This document shows positions 50,504-59,224 of a stretch of DNA of 64,000 bases, piece after piece (positions within the stretch are counted from its first letter, which is position 1; each line of letters begins with the position of its first letter). The stretch is from UBA5794 sp963714375. GTDB taxonomy: Bacteria; Actinomycetota; Acidimicrobiia; Spongiisociales; UBA5794. Location: NCBI GenBank assembly GCA_963714375.1, contig CAVQOG010000003.1, forward strand, positions 248,001 to 312,000. The letters run 5' to 3'. The notes beneath the pieces were generated by a model. It did not search any database and was not told the DNA's origin. It saw only the letters and a program-made list of their open reading frames with translations. A program made the translations under genes and the position numbers.

Positions 50504-52273
50504 GTGCCCATCATCGGAACCGCCGGCCACGTCGACCACGGCAAATCAACGCTCGTCATGGCCCTTACCGGCCGGGATCCCGATCGATGGAAGGAAGAGA
50601 AGGATCGAGGACTCACAATCGATCTCGGCTTCGCGTGGGCTGACATCGGTGGAACTGAGTTCGGATTTGTGGACGTCCCCGGTCACGAACGGTTCATCAA
50701 GAACATGCTCGCCGGCGTCGTCGCTGTCGATATCACCCTCCTCGTCGTGGCGGCTGATTCGGGTTGGATGCCTCAGACGGAAGAGCATGTGCGGGTTCTC
50801 GATCTCCTTGGAGCGTCGGTGGGAGTTATTGCGGTCACACGGACTGACCTTGTGGATCAAGACACCTTGGATCTCGCCATACTTGAGATTGCCGAAGAGG
50901 TCGTTGGCACGGGTCTTGAGTCTTGGCCCATCGTCGCTGTTTCGGCGGTGACAGGATCCGGTATCGACGACCTTCGAGACACGATTTCATCGATCGCAGC
51001 AACAACTTTTTCCGATGTCGACGGCGTATTCAGAATGTGGGTTGACCGAAGCTTCGTCATCCACGGGTCGGGCGTCGTCGTCACAGGAACGGTGCAACGA
51101 GGTTCCCTGACGATCGACGACGCGGTGGAGATCCAGCCTTATGGACTCGTGACACGCGTGCGAGGTCTCCATCATCACGATGCTGGGGTCGATGCTGTCC
51201 ACGCAGGACAGCGGGCCGCCATCAATCTGGCGGGTGTGAACATCACGCAAGTCAAGCGGGGTACGTTGCTTGCGGCACCGGGAACCTCGCAAGCGGCAAC
51301 CAGGATGCTGATAGCGCCGCTCCATGCACGGGGATACGACGAACTGCCCACCCGGGGGTCGTACCATGTCCACTCTGGTACGGCAGATCGCACGGCGACG
51401 GTTCGCTCCATTTCGCCGACCGTCACATCACTCATCTTCTCCGACGCTCTGCCTGCAGTCGTTGGTGATCGAGTCATCATCCGAGAGAGCGGCCGTCAGG
51501 CGGTCGTTGCCGGTGGGACAGTGATTGATCCGGATCCGAGCCGAGATGCGACCCGGGACGAGATCGATGCATTGAGCGATGGGGTGATGGGGGCAGATGG
51601 CCCGGACGCGGTTGCTGATGCCCTGCTTGAGTCCCGTGGCTCATCAGCGTTGGAAGCTCTTGCCCGGAGCACTGGTGGAGGGATTCCGTCAACTCCATTC
51701 GTTGTGGGAACCACTGCGCTCTCTGCGAGTTTTGTCGAACTCGAAGCTTCTCATGCCATAGAGATCGTGAGCGAATACCACCAGGAGCATCCCAAGAGGG
51801 ATGGGATCGCGAACGCCGAGCTTGCAAGTCGTATCGGAGTCGACGTGCACATTCTCGCTCGCCTTGTGACCGACTCGCCAGATCTAGAGGGATCGAACGG
51901 TGTGGTTCGACTCGCATCCTTCTCAAACGCGTTGTCCGGCACCGATGAGGCAGCGTGGACAGCTGTCCGCGAGAGTCTTGAGAAATCGTTTGATGTTGCA
52001 CGGGCAAGCGATCTTCCGCTTGACCGCGACATCACGCATTCACTCCTGAGAAGGGGTGACCTCGTTCGGATTGATGCTGACCTCGTATTCACCGCGCATC
52101 AGATCGAGGAGCTGACATCGCGAATCGGAGAGCTCAGCGACGGGTTCACGGTGAGCGAGTTCAAGGACCATTTCGGCATGGCACGACGTCAAGCCATACC
52201 GCTGCTCGAGTGGTTCGACAAGGAAGGAATCACACGCCGCGAAGGAGACGGACGGCTCGTTCGAAACCGCTAG
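50504..52273 (+). CDS. selB: Selenocysteine-specific elongation factor
   Basis: A 589-residue SelB. The GTPase domain begins GTAGHVDHGKSTLVMALTG, with DVPGHERFIKNMLAG as switch II. It is followed by beta-barrel domains and C-terminal winged helices (about 420-589) that bind the SECIS hairpin of selenoprotein mRNAs. GTG 50504 is the start. Its stop overlaps the 3' end of the convergent whiB gene by four bases. Confidence 0.95.
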   Translation: MPIIGTAGHVDHGKSTLVMALTGRDPDRWKEEKDRGLTIDLGFAWADIGGTEFGFVDVPGHERFIKNMLAGVVAVDITLLVVAADSGWMPQTEEHVRVLDLLGASVGVIAVTRTDLVDQDTLDLAILEIAEEVVGTGLESWPIVAVSAVTGSGIDDLRDTISSIAATTFSDVDGVFRMWVDRSFVIHGSGVVVTGTVQRGSLTIDDAVEIQPYGLVTRVRGLHHHDAGVDAVHAGQRAAINLAGVNITQVKRGTLLAAPGTSQAATRMLIAPLHARGYDELPTRGSYHVHSGTADRTATVRSISPTVTSLIFSDALPAVVGDRVIIRESGRQAVVAGGTVIDPDPSRDATRDEIDALSDGVMGADGPDAVADALLESRGSSALEALARSTGGGIPSTPFVVGTTALSASFVELEASHAIEIVSEYHQEHPKRDGIANAELASRIGVDVHILARLVTDSPDLEGSNGVVRLASFSNALSGTDEAAWTAVRESLEKSFDVARASDLPLDRDITHSLLRRGDLVRIDADLVFTAHQIEELTSRIGELSDGFTVSEFKDHFGMARRQAIPLLEWFDKEGITRREGDGRLVRNR

Positions 52274-52518
52274 CTGTAGGACAGGGCGTGGCGGCGTTCG
52301 GCCTCAGTGAGTCCTCCCCAGATCCCGTACGGTTCCTTGATTTCGAATGCATATTGGCGACATTCGTCAGCAACCGGGCAGATCTGGCATACGGCCTTTG
52401 CCCTGACTTCTCGGCGTTCCCGTTCGTCCTTTCGTTCTTGGGTGCTCGGTGGAAAAAAGAGGTGAGAGTGGTTCCCGCTGCACAACGCCACGGGGTGCCA
52501 CGAACGATCCATCGACAT
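52270..52518 (-). CDS. WhiB-family iron-sulfur regulator
   Basis: An 82-residue WhiB-like protein. Four cysteines (13, 44, 47, 53; CQICPVADEC) can hold the 4Fe-4S cluster, and GIWGGLTEAERR is the conserved turn near the C-terminus that contacts sigma factor or DNA. The family is confined to actinobacteria and their phages and is the best taxonomic marker in this window. The subtype cannot be fixed, but the C-terminus lacks a strongly basic tail, unlike WhiB1. Confidence 0.93.
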   Translation of the reverse strand: MSMDRSWHPVALCSGNHSHLFFPPSTQERKDERERREVRAKAVCQICPVADECRQYAFEIKEPYGIWGGLTEAERRHALSYS

Positions 52519-52657
52519 CACAGAAACATCCGCCCTTCGAGTTTCGAGTACTAAGCCACACGTGCCAATAGCGCACCTGACACGCGAGAACGAACCTAGC
52601 CGTCGATCACGACCTCCGCTAGGGGTATTTTTCCCGTTCTCCTACCGAGGTTCGCCT

Positions 52658-53968
52658 TCATTCGGGCACGGCTTGTGCACCGATCGGATCGACTTCAAGG
52701 AGAAGACCGGTGATCCCTACCACCTCAACGGGAGCCCCAGGTGAAATCACAACACCTCGGTCTGCCGTTGCTTGCCATCGAGCACCGTCGACCAACACCA
52801 CACCGACCGGATGGAGCTCGTCGATCACCACACATCGGCGACCGATCAATTCCTCTCTGCCAACCGTTGGAGTGGCGAATCGGCCCCGAACGACAGTTGT
52901 GAGGGCGTACCAGATGAAGAAACCCGTCGCAGCGGACGCGACGATCACAAGCCAAATTGCCGGTGGATACGCGGGTCTTGTTGACGTGAAGGTCAATCCA
53001 CCCGCGACCACCAGAAGTCCGCCCAAAACCGCCCGCCATCCCACACGGTTCTGAATGAAGCCCCATACGAGCAGCCCGAATCCAACGATGACCATGCCAA
53101 CGGCCGGCCACCACATCGGCAATGTCGCCAACCCGTATCCCGCCACAATCATCGAGATCCCCGCCACAGCTGCCATCAACCCGGACCCTGCCGCGTAGAA
53201 CTCGAAAACGGCGAACGCGAGTGCAAGCACGAAGAAGAGGAACGCTGTCTCGGGACTTGCACCCAACCGGAGGAACCGATCGACGAGTCCGATCTTGACA
53301 AAGGTGACGGGGTGGGAGGCGACGGTGACCTGCTGTCCATCGACTGTCTTGGTTGTGGCGGTATCAAGAACGAAGGACAGGTCACCACGTGTGAGCGTCA
53401 ACCCATCGAGTGAAACGATGAGCTGGCCAAGTGCAGGGTCGACGCGGTCGATGAACCCATACACGGTGGGTTCATCGACACTCGCTGTGACGGTCGAATC
53501 GGCCAACGAAGTCGCTACTGCGAGGAATGCCGCAGGGTCGTCTCCGGGACGAGCAAACGGTGACTCGGCTCCCGATCGCAACTCAGCCGGACTGAGTAGC
53601 CCGACGACCGCTCCCGGCGCGGCCGACCGAAGATCGGCATGGTTCACCAAATACGCGGCACCTCCATAGGCGACAGCGGGACTCGGACCGATCCATGCGA
53701 TGACAGGTGCATTTGCCTCAACCACCGACTGGTAGAACGGGGCCAGATCGCCGGACGACACTCCAGGACTGTCGATCTTGAGAATGTATGCGTAGGCACC
53801 GTCGGTTTCAAGCGAGCGGCCGACGTAGTCCATGACGAGCTGATCGATCGGGCCAGAGACCTCGATGATCACAATGGGGTCTACTGACGAACCGGCAAAT
53901 GCCGACACCGAAGACACCGTGGCAACCACGAGCAGGAACCCGGTAGCGATGAGTCTTGATATCCGCAC
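52658..53968 (-). CDS. NfeD-family membrane protein with ClpP-like domain
   Basis: A 436-residue protein: signal sequence, a ClpP-class serine-protease-like domain (about 28-200), four or five membrane helices (about 225-345) and a C-terminal OB-fold (about 370-430). Long NfeD proteins partner stomatin/flotillin-type proteins. In the protease part the usual SAG around the catalytic serine appears as AVAYGGAAY, so proteolysis may be lost; this is from memory of the family. GTG 53968 starts the signal peptide. Confidence 0.85.
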   Translation of the reverse strand: MRISRLIATGFLLVVATVSSVSAFAGSSVDPIVIIEVSGPIDQLVMDYVGRSLETDGAYAYILKIDSPGVSSGDLAPFYQSVVEANAPVIAWIGPSPAVAYGGAAYLVNHADLRSAAPGAVVGLLSPAELRSGAESPFARPGDDPAAFLAVATSLADSTVTASVDEPTVYGFIDRVDPALGQLIVSLDGLTLTRGDLSFVLDTATTKTVDGQQVTVASHPVTFVKIGLVDRFLRLGASPETAFLFFVLALAFAVFEFYAAGSGLMAAVAGISMIVAGYGLATLPMWWPAVGMVIVGFGLLVWGFIQNRVGWRAVLGGLLVVAGGLTFTSTRPAYPPAIWLVIVASAATGFFIWYALTTVVRGRFATPTVGREELIGRRCVVIDELHPVGVVLVDGARWQATADRGVVISPGAPVEVVGITGLLLEVDPIGAQAVPE

Positions 53969-54036
53969 GATCGCAGGATACGGAATCGATTTCTCGTAGT
54001 ACCGAAGGAGAAACGGAGTGGAGTACCCTGTGGCGC

Positions 54037-54393
54037 ATGAGCACGATTCTTCTCGTCGCAGACACTGCTTCGGTGATCGACAAGGTACATGCGTCCCTTG
54101 GAGGGACTGATGCAACCGTCGTTGACCATGCCAATCCGAAGACCGCGTCACATGTGGCATACGAGGGTGGGTTTGATTCAGTCCTTGTTGACATGCAAGT
54201 TGATTCAATGGGTGCAATGGCGGTTGCACGCGCAGTCCGTTCCGAGGCGGGGGATGACGAACCCATTCCGGTCACGATCCTCCTCGACCGCGAGTCCGAT
54301 GCCTTCCTCGCTGGACGTTCGGGTGCGAAGAACTGGGTCTCCAGGGACTACACCTCTGCCGAGCTGCGCGAGGCTCTCGGCATTTCTGGCTGA
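54037..54393 (+). CDS. Stand-alone receiver-like protein
   Basis: A 118-residue protein with the fold pattern of a response-regulator receiver. TILLVADTASVIDKVHASL forms the first strand and helix and FDSVLVDMQVDSM the third strand with an Asp at the acceptor place. The acidic pair after strand one is reduced, and the conserved Lys near the C-terminus is not clear. It may be a signalling adaptor; no kinase adjoins it. ATG 54037 follows the divergent nfeD promoter region. Confidence 0.75.
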   Translation: MSTILLVADTASVIDKVHASLGGTDATVVDHANPKTASHVAYEGGFDSVLVDMQVDSMGAMAVARAVRSEAGDDEPIPVTILLDRESDAFLAGRSGAKNWVSRDYTSAELREALGISG

Positions 54394-54503
54394 ACCATGT
54401 CGAGCGAATCTGACCCTGGCAGTACACGCGATCCGTTGGGATCTCCCAAAGCGTCCGTAGCAGTGGAATTCGCCACGTCGAACGCCACCCCTCCACATCG
54501 TCA

Positions 54504-55778
54504 ATGTCCTTTGCCGGGGCGCTAATGAATGTCGACACAATCGCGTATCTGGTGATCCTTGCCGTCTGCACAGCAGGATCGGGATTCTTCTCCGGTTCCG
54601 AAACCGCACTGATCGGGATCTCACGCGAGCGAGTGCACCAACTCGCAGAGGACAGCGACTCTGGACGAAAGCTCGAGCGGCTCATCGCAGAGCCGGAGCG
54701 GATGCTGTCAACACTTCTCGTCGCAAACAACACGGTGAACGTTCTATCGGCGTCTGTTGCCACCATCCTGTTCATTTCACTGGTTGGCGATGCATGGGGA
54801 CCGTGGGTTGCAACCATCGTCATGACTGCGGTGCTGCTCGTCTTCGGAGAGATCACTCCCAAGACGATCGCCGCCCGGCATCCCGAGAGTTTCTCTCTCA
54901 GAGTCGCGCCAACGATCTGGAACCTGTCGATCTTCCTCGCACCCATTGCGAGCTTCTTTTCGGCCATCACACGGTGGCTCCTCCGTCTGTTGCGCGTGAG
55001 TGGGACGGCGTCAGGTGATGGAGTCACCGACGATGACATCCGGGCACTCGCTGCCCTTGGCGAACGCGGCGGACACATTGAGGAGGCAGAGCGGGAGATC
55101 ATCGATGCTCTCTTCCATCTCGACGATCGATCTGTCCGCGAAGTGATGACACCACGCCTCGACATCGTGACCCTTTCGACGCCGCTGACGTCCGACGACA
55201 TTCGGGAGGTGGTATCGGCAACAGGGCATTCGCGCTTTCCTGTGACGAGCGGTGAGCTCGACGACCTCGTGGGTGTCATCCACGTCAAGGATTTGCTTCA
55301 GAACCCCGACTATGAGAACTCGGACGACCTCACCAGCTTGATCCGAACACCGAACTATGTGCCGGAGACGATGTCGATCCTCGACACGCTCTCGGCCATG
55401 CGATCGAGCCGGTACGGCATGGCAGTCGTTGTCGACGAGCACGGCGGTGTTGAGGGCGTCGTGACCATAAAGGATCTGGTAGCGGAGCTCGTGGGCGAGC
55501 TTCAGGACGAGTACGACCCTCGGACACCATCAATCGTCCAGATCGGGCCAGCATTGTGGATCGCGGACGGGAAGCTCGACATCGACGATCTTGAAGACGT
55601 TCTTGATATCGCGGATCTCAGCGTTGGTCCCTATTCGACCGTCGGTGGATACATCATGGCGATGTACGGACGGGTACCGGCAGATGGCGATCAGATGTCG
55701 GAAAACGGGATCCGATACACGGTCCTTTCCATGGACAGGCAGCGAGTTGATCGGGTCAGAGTCGAGAGACTCGACTGA
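54504..55778 (+). CDS. CNNM/CorC-type membrane protein with CBS pair (hemolysin C family)
   Basis: A 424-residue protein. The DUF21/CNNM membrane domain covers about 8-190 (SGFFSGSETALIGISRERV, GEITPKTIAARHPE). Two CBS domains (about 200-325; REVMTPRLDIVTLS, MAVVVDEHGGVEGVVTIKDLVAELVG) and a C-terminal CorC_HlyC domain (about 335-420) follow. Such proteins are implicated in Mg2+ or Co2+ efflux. ATG 54525 is an alternative start; neither has a convincing Shine-Dalgarno. tRNA-Pro follows 18 bp after the stop. Confidence 0.9.
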   Translation: MSFAGALMNVDTIAYLVILAVCTAGSGFFSGSETALIGISRERVHQLAEDSDSGRKLERLIAEPERMLSTLLVANNTVNVLSASVATILFISLVGDAWGPWVATIVMTAVLLVFGEITPKTIAARHPESFSLRVAPTIWNLSIFLAPIASFFSAITRWLLRLLRVSGTASGDGVTDDDIRALAALGERGGHIEEAEREIIDALFHLDDRSVREVMTPRLDIVTLSTPLTSDDIREVVSATGHSRFPVTSGELDDLVGVIHVKDLLQNPDYENSDDLTSLIRTPNYVPETMSILDTLSAMRSSRYGMAVVVDEHGGVEGVVTIKDLVAELVGELQDEYDPRTPSIVQIGPALWIADGKLDIDDLEDVLDIADLSVGPYSTVGGYIMAMYGRVPADGDQMSENGIRYTVLSMDRQRVDRVRVERLD

Positions 55779-55796
55779 CCGATACAATTCTCTCAT

Positions 55797-55873
55797 CGGG
55801 ACGTGGCGCAGCACGGCAGCGCGCATCGTTCGGGACGATGAGGTCGTCGGTTCAAATCCGACCGTCCCGACCA
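55797..55873 (+). tRNA. tRNA-Pro (CGG)
   Basis: Acceptor arms CGGGACG (55797-55803) and CGTCCCG (55863-55869) pair perfectly. The anticodon stem-loop CATCG-TTCGGGA-CGATG gives CGG. The T-arm reads TCGGTTCAAATCCGA, the discriminator is A, and CCA is encoded at 55871-55873. Confidence 0.96.
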
Positions 55874-55912
55874 AGCCCCTCTCGCTCGACGCGGAGGGGC
55901 TTCCTCATTTCT
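55873..55912 (+). terminator. Terminator after tRNA-Pro
   Basis: AAGCCCCTC (55873-55881) pairs perfectly with GAGGGGCTT (55894-55902), followed by CCTCATTTCT. The stem begins at the last base of the CCA end. Confidence 0.8.
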
Positions 55913-55932
55913 GCGTGTCTCGGTGCATTACT

Positions 55933-55988
55933 TCGTTCTGTGGGCTGTGACCCACCAAAAAAGGTGGGTTCATACCCTGGGTACGCGA
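55933..55988 (-). repeat. Dispersed 55-bp hairpin repeat, copy D
   Basis: On the minus strand: CGCGTACCCAGGGTATGAAC, an inner 7-bp stem ACCCACC/GGTGGGT with a T-rich loop, then CACAGCCCACAGAACG. It lies between the tRNA-Pro terminator and the convergent enoyl-CoA hydratase gene. Confidence 0.8.
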
Positions 55989-55993
55989 AATCG

Positions 55994-56782
55994 TTACTTG
56001 CCGGTGAAGGTTGGCTTTCGCTTTTCGATGAAGGCCGAGATGCCTTCGTAGAAGTCTTGTGTTTCGCCGGCAGCGAGGATCGACTTGGCTTCGGCAGACA
56101 TTTGCTCAACCGGGCTGTTCGCATGCGTCGACTGCAGGAGCTTCCTTGCTCGGACGTACGCCTGGGTTGGTCCCTTGGCCAAACGGCCTGCGAGCTTTGC
56201 GACCGCTTCGTCGAATCTGTCAGCTTCTGCGACCTCATTGACGAGTCCAAGGGCGAGTGCCTCGTTGGCATCGAGCAGACGGTTCGTCAGGATCAACTCC
56301 ATCGCAACCCTGCTCCCCACCAGCCTCGGAAGGAAGAAGGTGCTCGACCCGTCGGGTGATACACCGATGCCCGTGTACGCCATGGTGAACACGGCTGCAT
56401 CTGACGCAACCGCAAGGTCGGTCGCAAGTGCCACACCCATACCTGCTCCCGCGACGACACCGTTGATGGCCGCGATCGTCGGGAACGGAAGCTCAAGCAT
56501 TGTCTCGATGGCGCCGTGGACGGCGTCGAGAACCTGCTGCATCACGTCGTGGGGGTTGTCGCGGTTGTCGTAGAAGGACTGAACATCTCCCCCGGCACAG
56601 AATCCGCGACCGGTGCCGGTGAGCACGAGAACCCGGACCGCGGGATTTTCTCCGAGCTCGGTGAGCGCTTCGCCCAATGCCGTCGCCATTGGGATAGACA
56701 ACGCGTTCATCGAATCGGGGGTATTGAGCCTCACCGTGGCGATGCCCCCGTCCTGCGATACAACGACCAGATCTTCAGACAA
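55994..56782 (-). CDS. Enoyl-CoA hydratase/isomerase family protein
   Basis: A 262-residue crotonase-fold enzyme. The oxyanion-hole segments are GRGFCAGGDVQSF (near 60) and INGVVAGAGMGVALATDLAVA (near 105-125). The position of the usual catalytic glutamate pair reads TGIGVSPDGSSTFFLPRLVG, where Asp replaces Glu; this fits the isomerase-like PaaG/EchA subgroup rather than a classic hydratase. It acts on acyl-CoA intermediates, for instance of fatty-acid or branched-chain degradation. It stands alone between repeat copies D and E. Confidence 0.88.
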   Translation of the reverse strand: MSEDLVVVSQDGGIATVRLNTPDSMNALSIPMATALGEALTELGENPAVRVLVLTGTGRGFCAGGDVQSFYDNRDNPHDVMQQVLDAVHGAIETMLELPFPTIAAINGVVAGAGMGVALATDLAVASDAAVFTMAYTGIGVSPDGSSTFFLPRLVGSRVAMELILTNRLLDANEALALGLVNEVAEADRFDEAVAKLAGRLAKGPTQAYVRARKLLQSTHANSPVEQMSAEAKSILAAGETQDFYEGISAFIEKRKPTFTGK

Positions 56783-56848
56783 CGCCTACTCCTTCTCTAC
56801 TTGACCTTGCGCCCGCACGACGATACAACGCCGATCACCAGCTGGTAT

Positions 56849-56902
56849 CACGTACCCAGGGTTCGGTTGGACAAATATGTCCACTGGAGCCCACAGAACA
56901 CC
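56849..56902 (+). repeat. Dispersed 55-bp hairpin repeat, copy E
   Basis: CACGTACCCAGGGTTCGG at the left, an inner GGACA/TGTCC stem with loop AATA, then GGAGCCCACAGAACACC. It lies between the enoyl-CoA hydratase start and the asd stop. Confidence 0.8.
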
Positions 56903-56913
56903 GACCGATGGTC

Positions 56914-57942
56914 TCAATCAATGAGGAGTTCCGCTAGCTCGACCGCGTTGAGCGCTGCGCCTTTTCTGAGGTTGTCGCCAATCGCGAACAAGCTGATACC
57001 ACCGGAATGGCCCGCGGTCTCGCGGAGGCGACCAATCAGGACGTCGTCGATTCCCGCGGAATCGAGTGGGGTGGGAACCTTCCGGTCATCCCAAAGCTGC
57101 ACTCCTTCGGCCGTCCCAAGCACCGCTACAGCCTCATCAAGGTCCATTGCTCTGTCGAACCACATCGTTGCTGCTATCCCGTGCCCGACCATCACAGGCA
57201 CCCGGACGCATGTCGGTTCAACTGCTATTGATTGTCGGTCAAGGATCTTGCGGGTCTCGTTGACGAGCTTCCATTCCTCGTCCGTGTATCCGCCCTCGGT
57301 GATCGAACCCGCGAGGGGGAGCACGTTGTAGCCGATTGGCCGCGAATACAGGCTGCCCTCGGGTTCTTCCCAAGCACCCGACACGAGGGCTTCGCGATCC
57401 TTGTTGAAGAAGTCGATCTCGGTCTCGAGCTGTCGAATCCCTGTTTGACCACTTCCCGAAACACTCTGGTATGACGATGCAATAAGCGTCTTGAGCCCTG
57501 CCGCCTTGTGGAGTGGACCCGCTGCCATGAGGAGCGCCATGGTGGTGCAGTTCGGGTTCGCGACGATTCCGTTGTGCGTCCTGATCGCCGCGTCATTCAC
57601 ATTTGCAACAACGAGTGGCACGTCGTCCGCCATTCGGAATGCTGACGAGTTGTCAATGACGGTCGCTCCTGCGCTCACGAAGCGGGGGGCATACTCGGTC
57701 GACCGAGCTCCACCAGCTGAGAACAGGGCGATGTCGATCCCCGCAGGGTCCGCCTTCGCGAGATCTTCCACCACCACATCACCCCACCGTGTGGGAATCA
57801 ACGAACCTGCGCTGTTCGCCGAAGCCATCAGTCGCAACTCGGAGGCTGGGAATCCGCGCTCTTCGAGGATGGAGAGCATGGTTGTTCCTACGGCGCCAGT
57901 CGCGCCGACAACGGCGACCCGTGGAGTGGTAAACGTTTTCAT
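56914..57942 (-). CDS. asd: Aspartate-semialdehyde dehydrogenase
   Basis: A 342-residue NADPH enzyme of the Lys/Thr/Met pathway, reducing aspartyl phosphate. VAVVGATGAVGTTMLSIL is the coenzyme site, NPNCTTMALLMA holds the catalytic Cys, and GSGQTGIRQLETE and VRVPVMVGHGIA (catalytic His) complete it. ATG 57942 follows AAAGGTCA; the longer frame overlaps lysC. It begins 13 bp after lysC, forming the standard lysC-asd operon. Confidence 0.95.
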   Translation of the reverse strand: MKTFTTPRVAVVGATGAVGTTMLSILEERGFPASELRLMASANSAGSLIPTRWGDVVVEDLAKADPAGIDIALFSAGGARSTEYAPRFVSAGATVIDNSSAFRMADDVPLVVANVNDAAIRTHNGIVANPNCTTMALLMAAGPLHKAAGLKTLIASSYQSVSGSGQTGIRQLETEIDFFNKDREALVSGAWEEPEGSLYSRPIGYNVLPLAGSITEGGYTDEEWKLVNETRKILDRQSIAVEPTCVRVPVMVGHGIAATMWFDRAMDLDEAVAVLGTAEGVQLWDDRKVPTPLDSAGIDDVLIGRLRETAGHSGGISLFAIGDNLRKGAALNAVELAELLID

Positions 57943-57955
57943 CGGGTGACCTTTG

Positions 57956-59176
57956 TCAGGAAGTCGGTCCGTCGAGTCCAAGACCAGTATGGAGAGCCTT
58001 CACCGCTTCGCCAACTCGATCGGCGCGCACAACACACGAGATCCGGATCGTGGACGTCGAGATCATCTCGATGTTGATTCCCTCGTCGGACAGGAGGCGG
58101 AACATCCGCGCAGCGACACCCGACTCGGTCTTCATGCCTATCCCGACAACGGAGATCCTGGCAATCTCGCTGTCAACAGTGACCCCGCCAGCTCCGACTG
58201 ACGCTGCAACCACTTCGGATTCCTTCGTAGCTACGTCGACCGAGGCACCGGGGACCGTGAAAGAAATGTCAGTTGATCCGTCATGGCTGACGTTCTGAAC
58301 GATCATGTCAACATTGACACCCGCCACAGCAAGGGCCTCGAACAAGCTCGCGGCAACGCCTGGCGTATCGGGAACCCGGTAGACCGTAACCTTTGCCTCG
58401 GTTTCGTCGTGTGCGATACCGCGAACGACTGCCTGCTCCATCGTTTCCTCCTTGACCCATGTGCCTTCGCCGTCGTGGAACGACGATCTGACATGGATGG
58501 GAATATTGAATCGTCTCCCAAACTCGACGGAGCGTGGCATCAAGACGCCAGCCCCAGCGGATGCGAGTTCGAGCATCTCCTCATAGTTGATCTCGTCGAT
58601 CTTCGTTGCGCCTTCGACCAGTCTCGGGTCAGCTGTGAAGACGCCGTCGACATCCGTGTATATCTCACACCGGTCGGCTTCGAGTGCCGCCGCCAGCGCA
58701 ACGGCGGTTGCGTCTGATCCCCCGCGACCAAGAGTTGTGACATCCCGCGAATCGGGATCAACCCCTTGGAATCCCGCAACGATGACGACCTTTCCCTCAT
58801 CGAGCGCTTCGCGGACGCGGTTCGCACGTATCTCAACGATCTCCGCTCGCCCGTGTCTGCCCGTTGTGAGAATCCCTGCTTGCGACCCGGTCAACGACGT
58901 AGCGGCAATACCAAGATCTTGTATGGCCATGGCAACAAGGGCCATCGTGACCCGCTCTCCGGCCGTCAGGAGCATGTCAAGCTCTCGTGGATGGGATCTG
59001 TCGGACACATCTGCAGCGAGTTCAAGCAGTTCATCGGTTCGGGTCCCCATGGCACTGACGACCGCCACAACTTCGTTACCCGAGGTAAAGGTGTCCACGA
59101 TGCGTGCCGCCACATGTCTGATGCGGTCGGCATCGGCAACCGACGTGCCACCATATTTCTGAATGACGAGGGCCAT
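57956..59176 (-). CDS. lysC: Aspartate kinase
   Basis: A 406-residue aspartokinase. VIQKYGGTSVAD is at the N-terminus, GRGGSDATAVALAAAL and TDVDGVFTADPR lie in the catalytic domain, and two ACT domains (about 270-330 and 345-405) follow for feedback by lysine and/or threonine. The length is that of the alpha subunit of alpha2-beta2 enzymes; an internal start for a beta form is possible but not shown. It is followed by asd. The 48 bp to the divergent cyclophilin gene contain the promoters. Confidence 0.95.
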   Translation of the reverse strand: MALVIQKYGGTSVADADRIRHVAARIVDTFTSGNEVVAVVSAMGTRTDELLELAADVSDRSHPRELDMLLTAGERVTMALVAMAIQDLGIAATSLTGSQAGILTTGRHGRAEIVEIRANRVREALDEGKVVIVAGFQGVDPDSRDVTTLGRGGSDATAVALAAALEADRCEIYTDVDGVFTADPRLVEGATKIDEINYEEMLELASAGAGVLMPRSVEFGRRFNIPIHVRSSFHDGEGTWVKEETMEQAVVRGIAHDETEAKVTVYRVPDTPGVAASLFEALAVAGVNVDMIVQNVSHDGSTDISFTVPGASVDVATKESEVVAASVGAGGVTVDSEIARISVVGIGMKTESGVAARMFRLLSDEGINIEMISTSTIRISCVVRADRVGEAVKALHTGLGLDGPTS

Positions 59177-59224
59177 GAGCCGAAAGTGTAGGTGTAGACA
59201 CTCTCGTCCCATACTCTCCCGGCC

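Noticed and set aside
53956..54229. Long N-terminal extension of the NfeD gene
   Set aside because: It would overlap the receiver gene on the other strand; the signal peptide begins at GTG 53968.
55797..55873. tRNA near selA-selB as a possible tRNA-Sec
   Set aside because: The anticodon is CGG, the acceptor is a standard 7 bp and the length is ordinary; it is tRNA-Pro.
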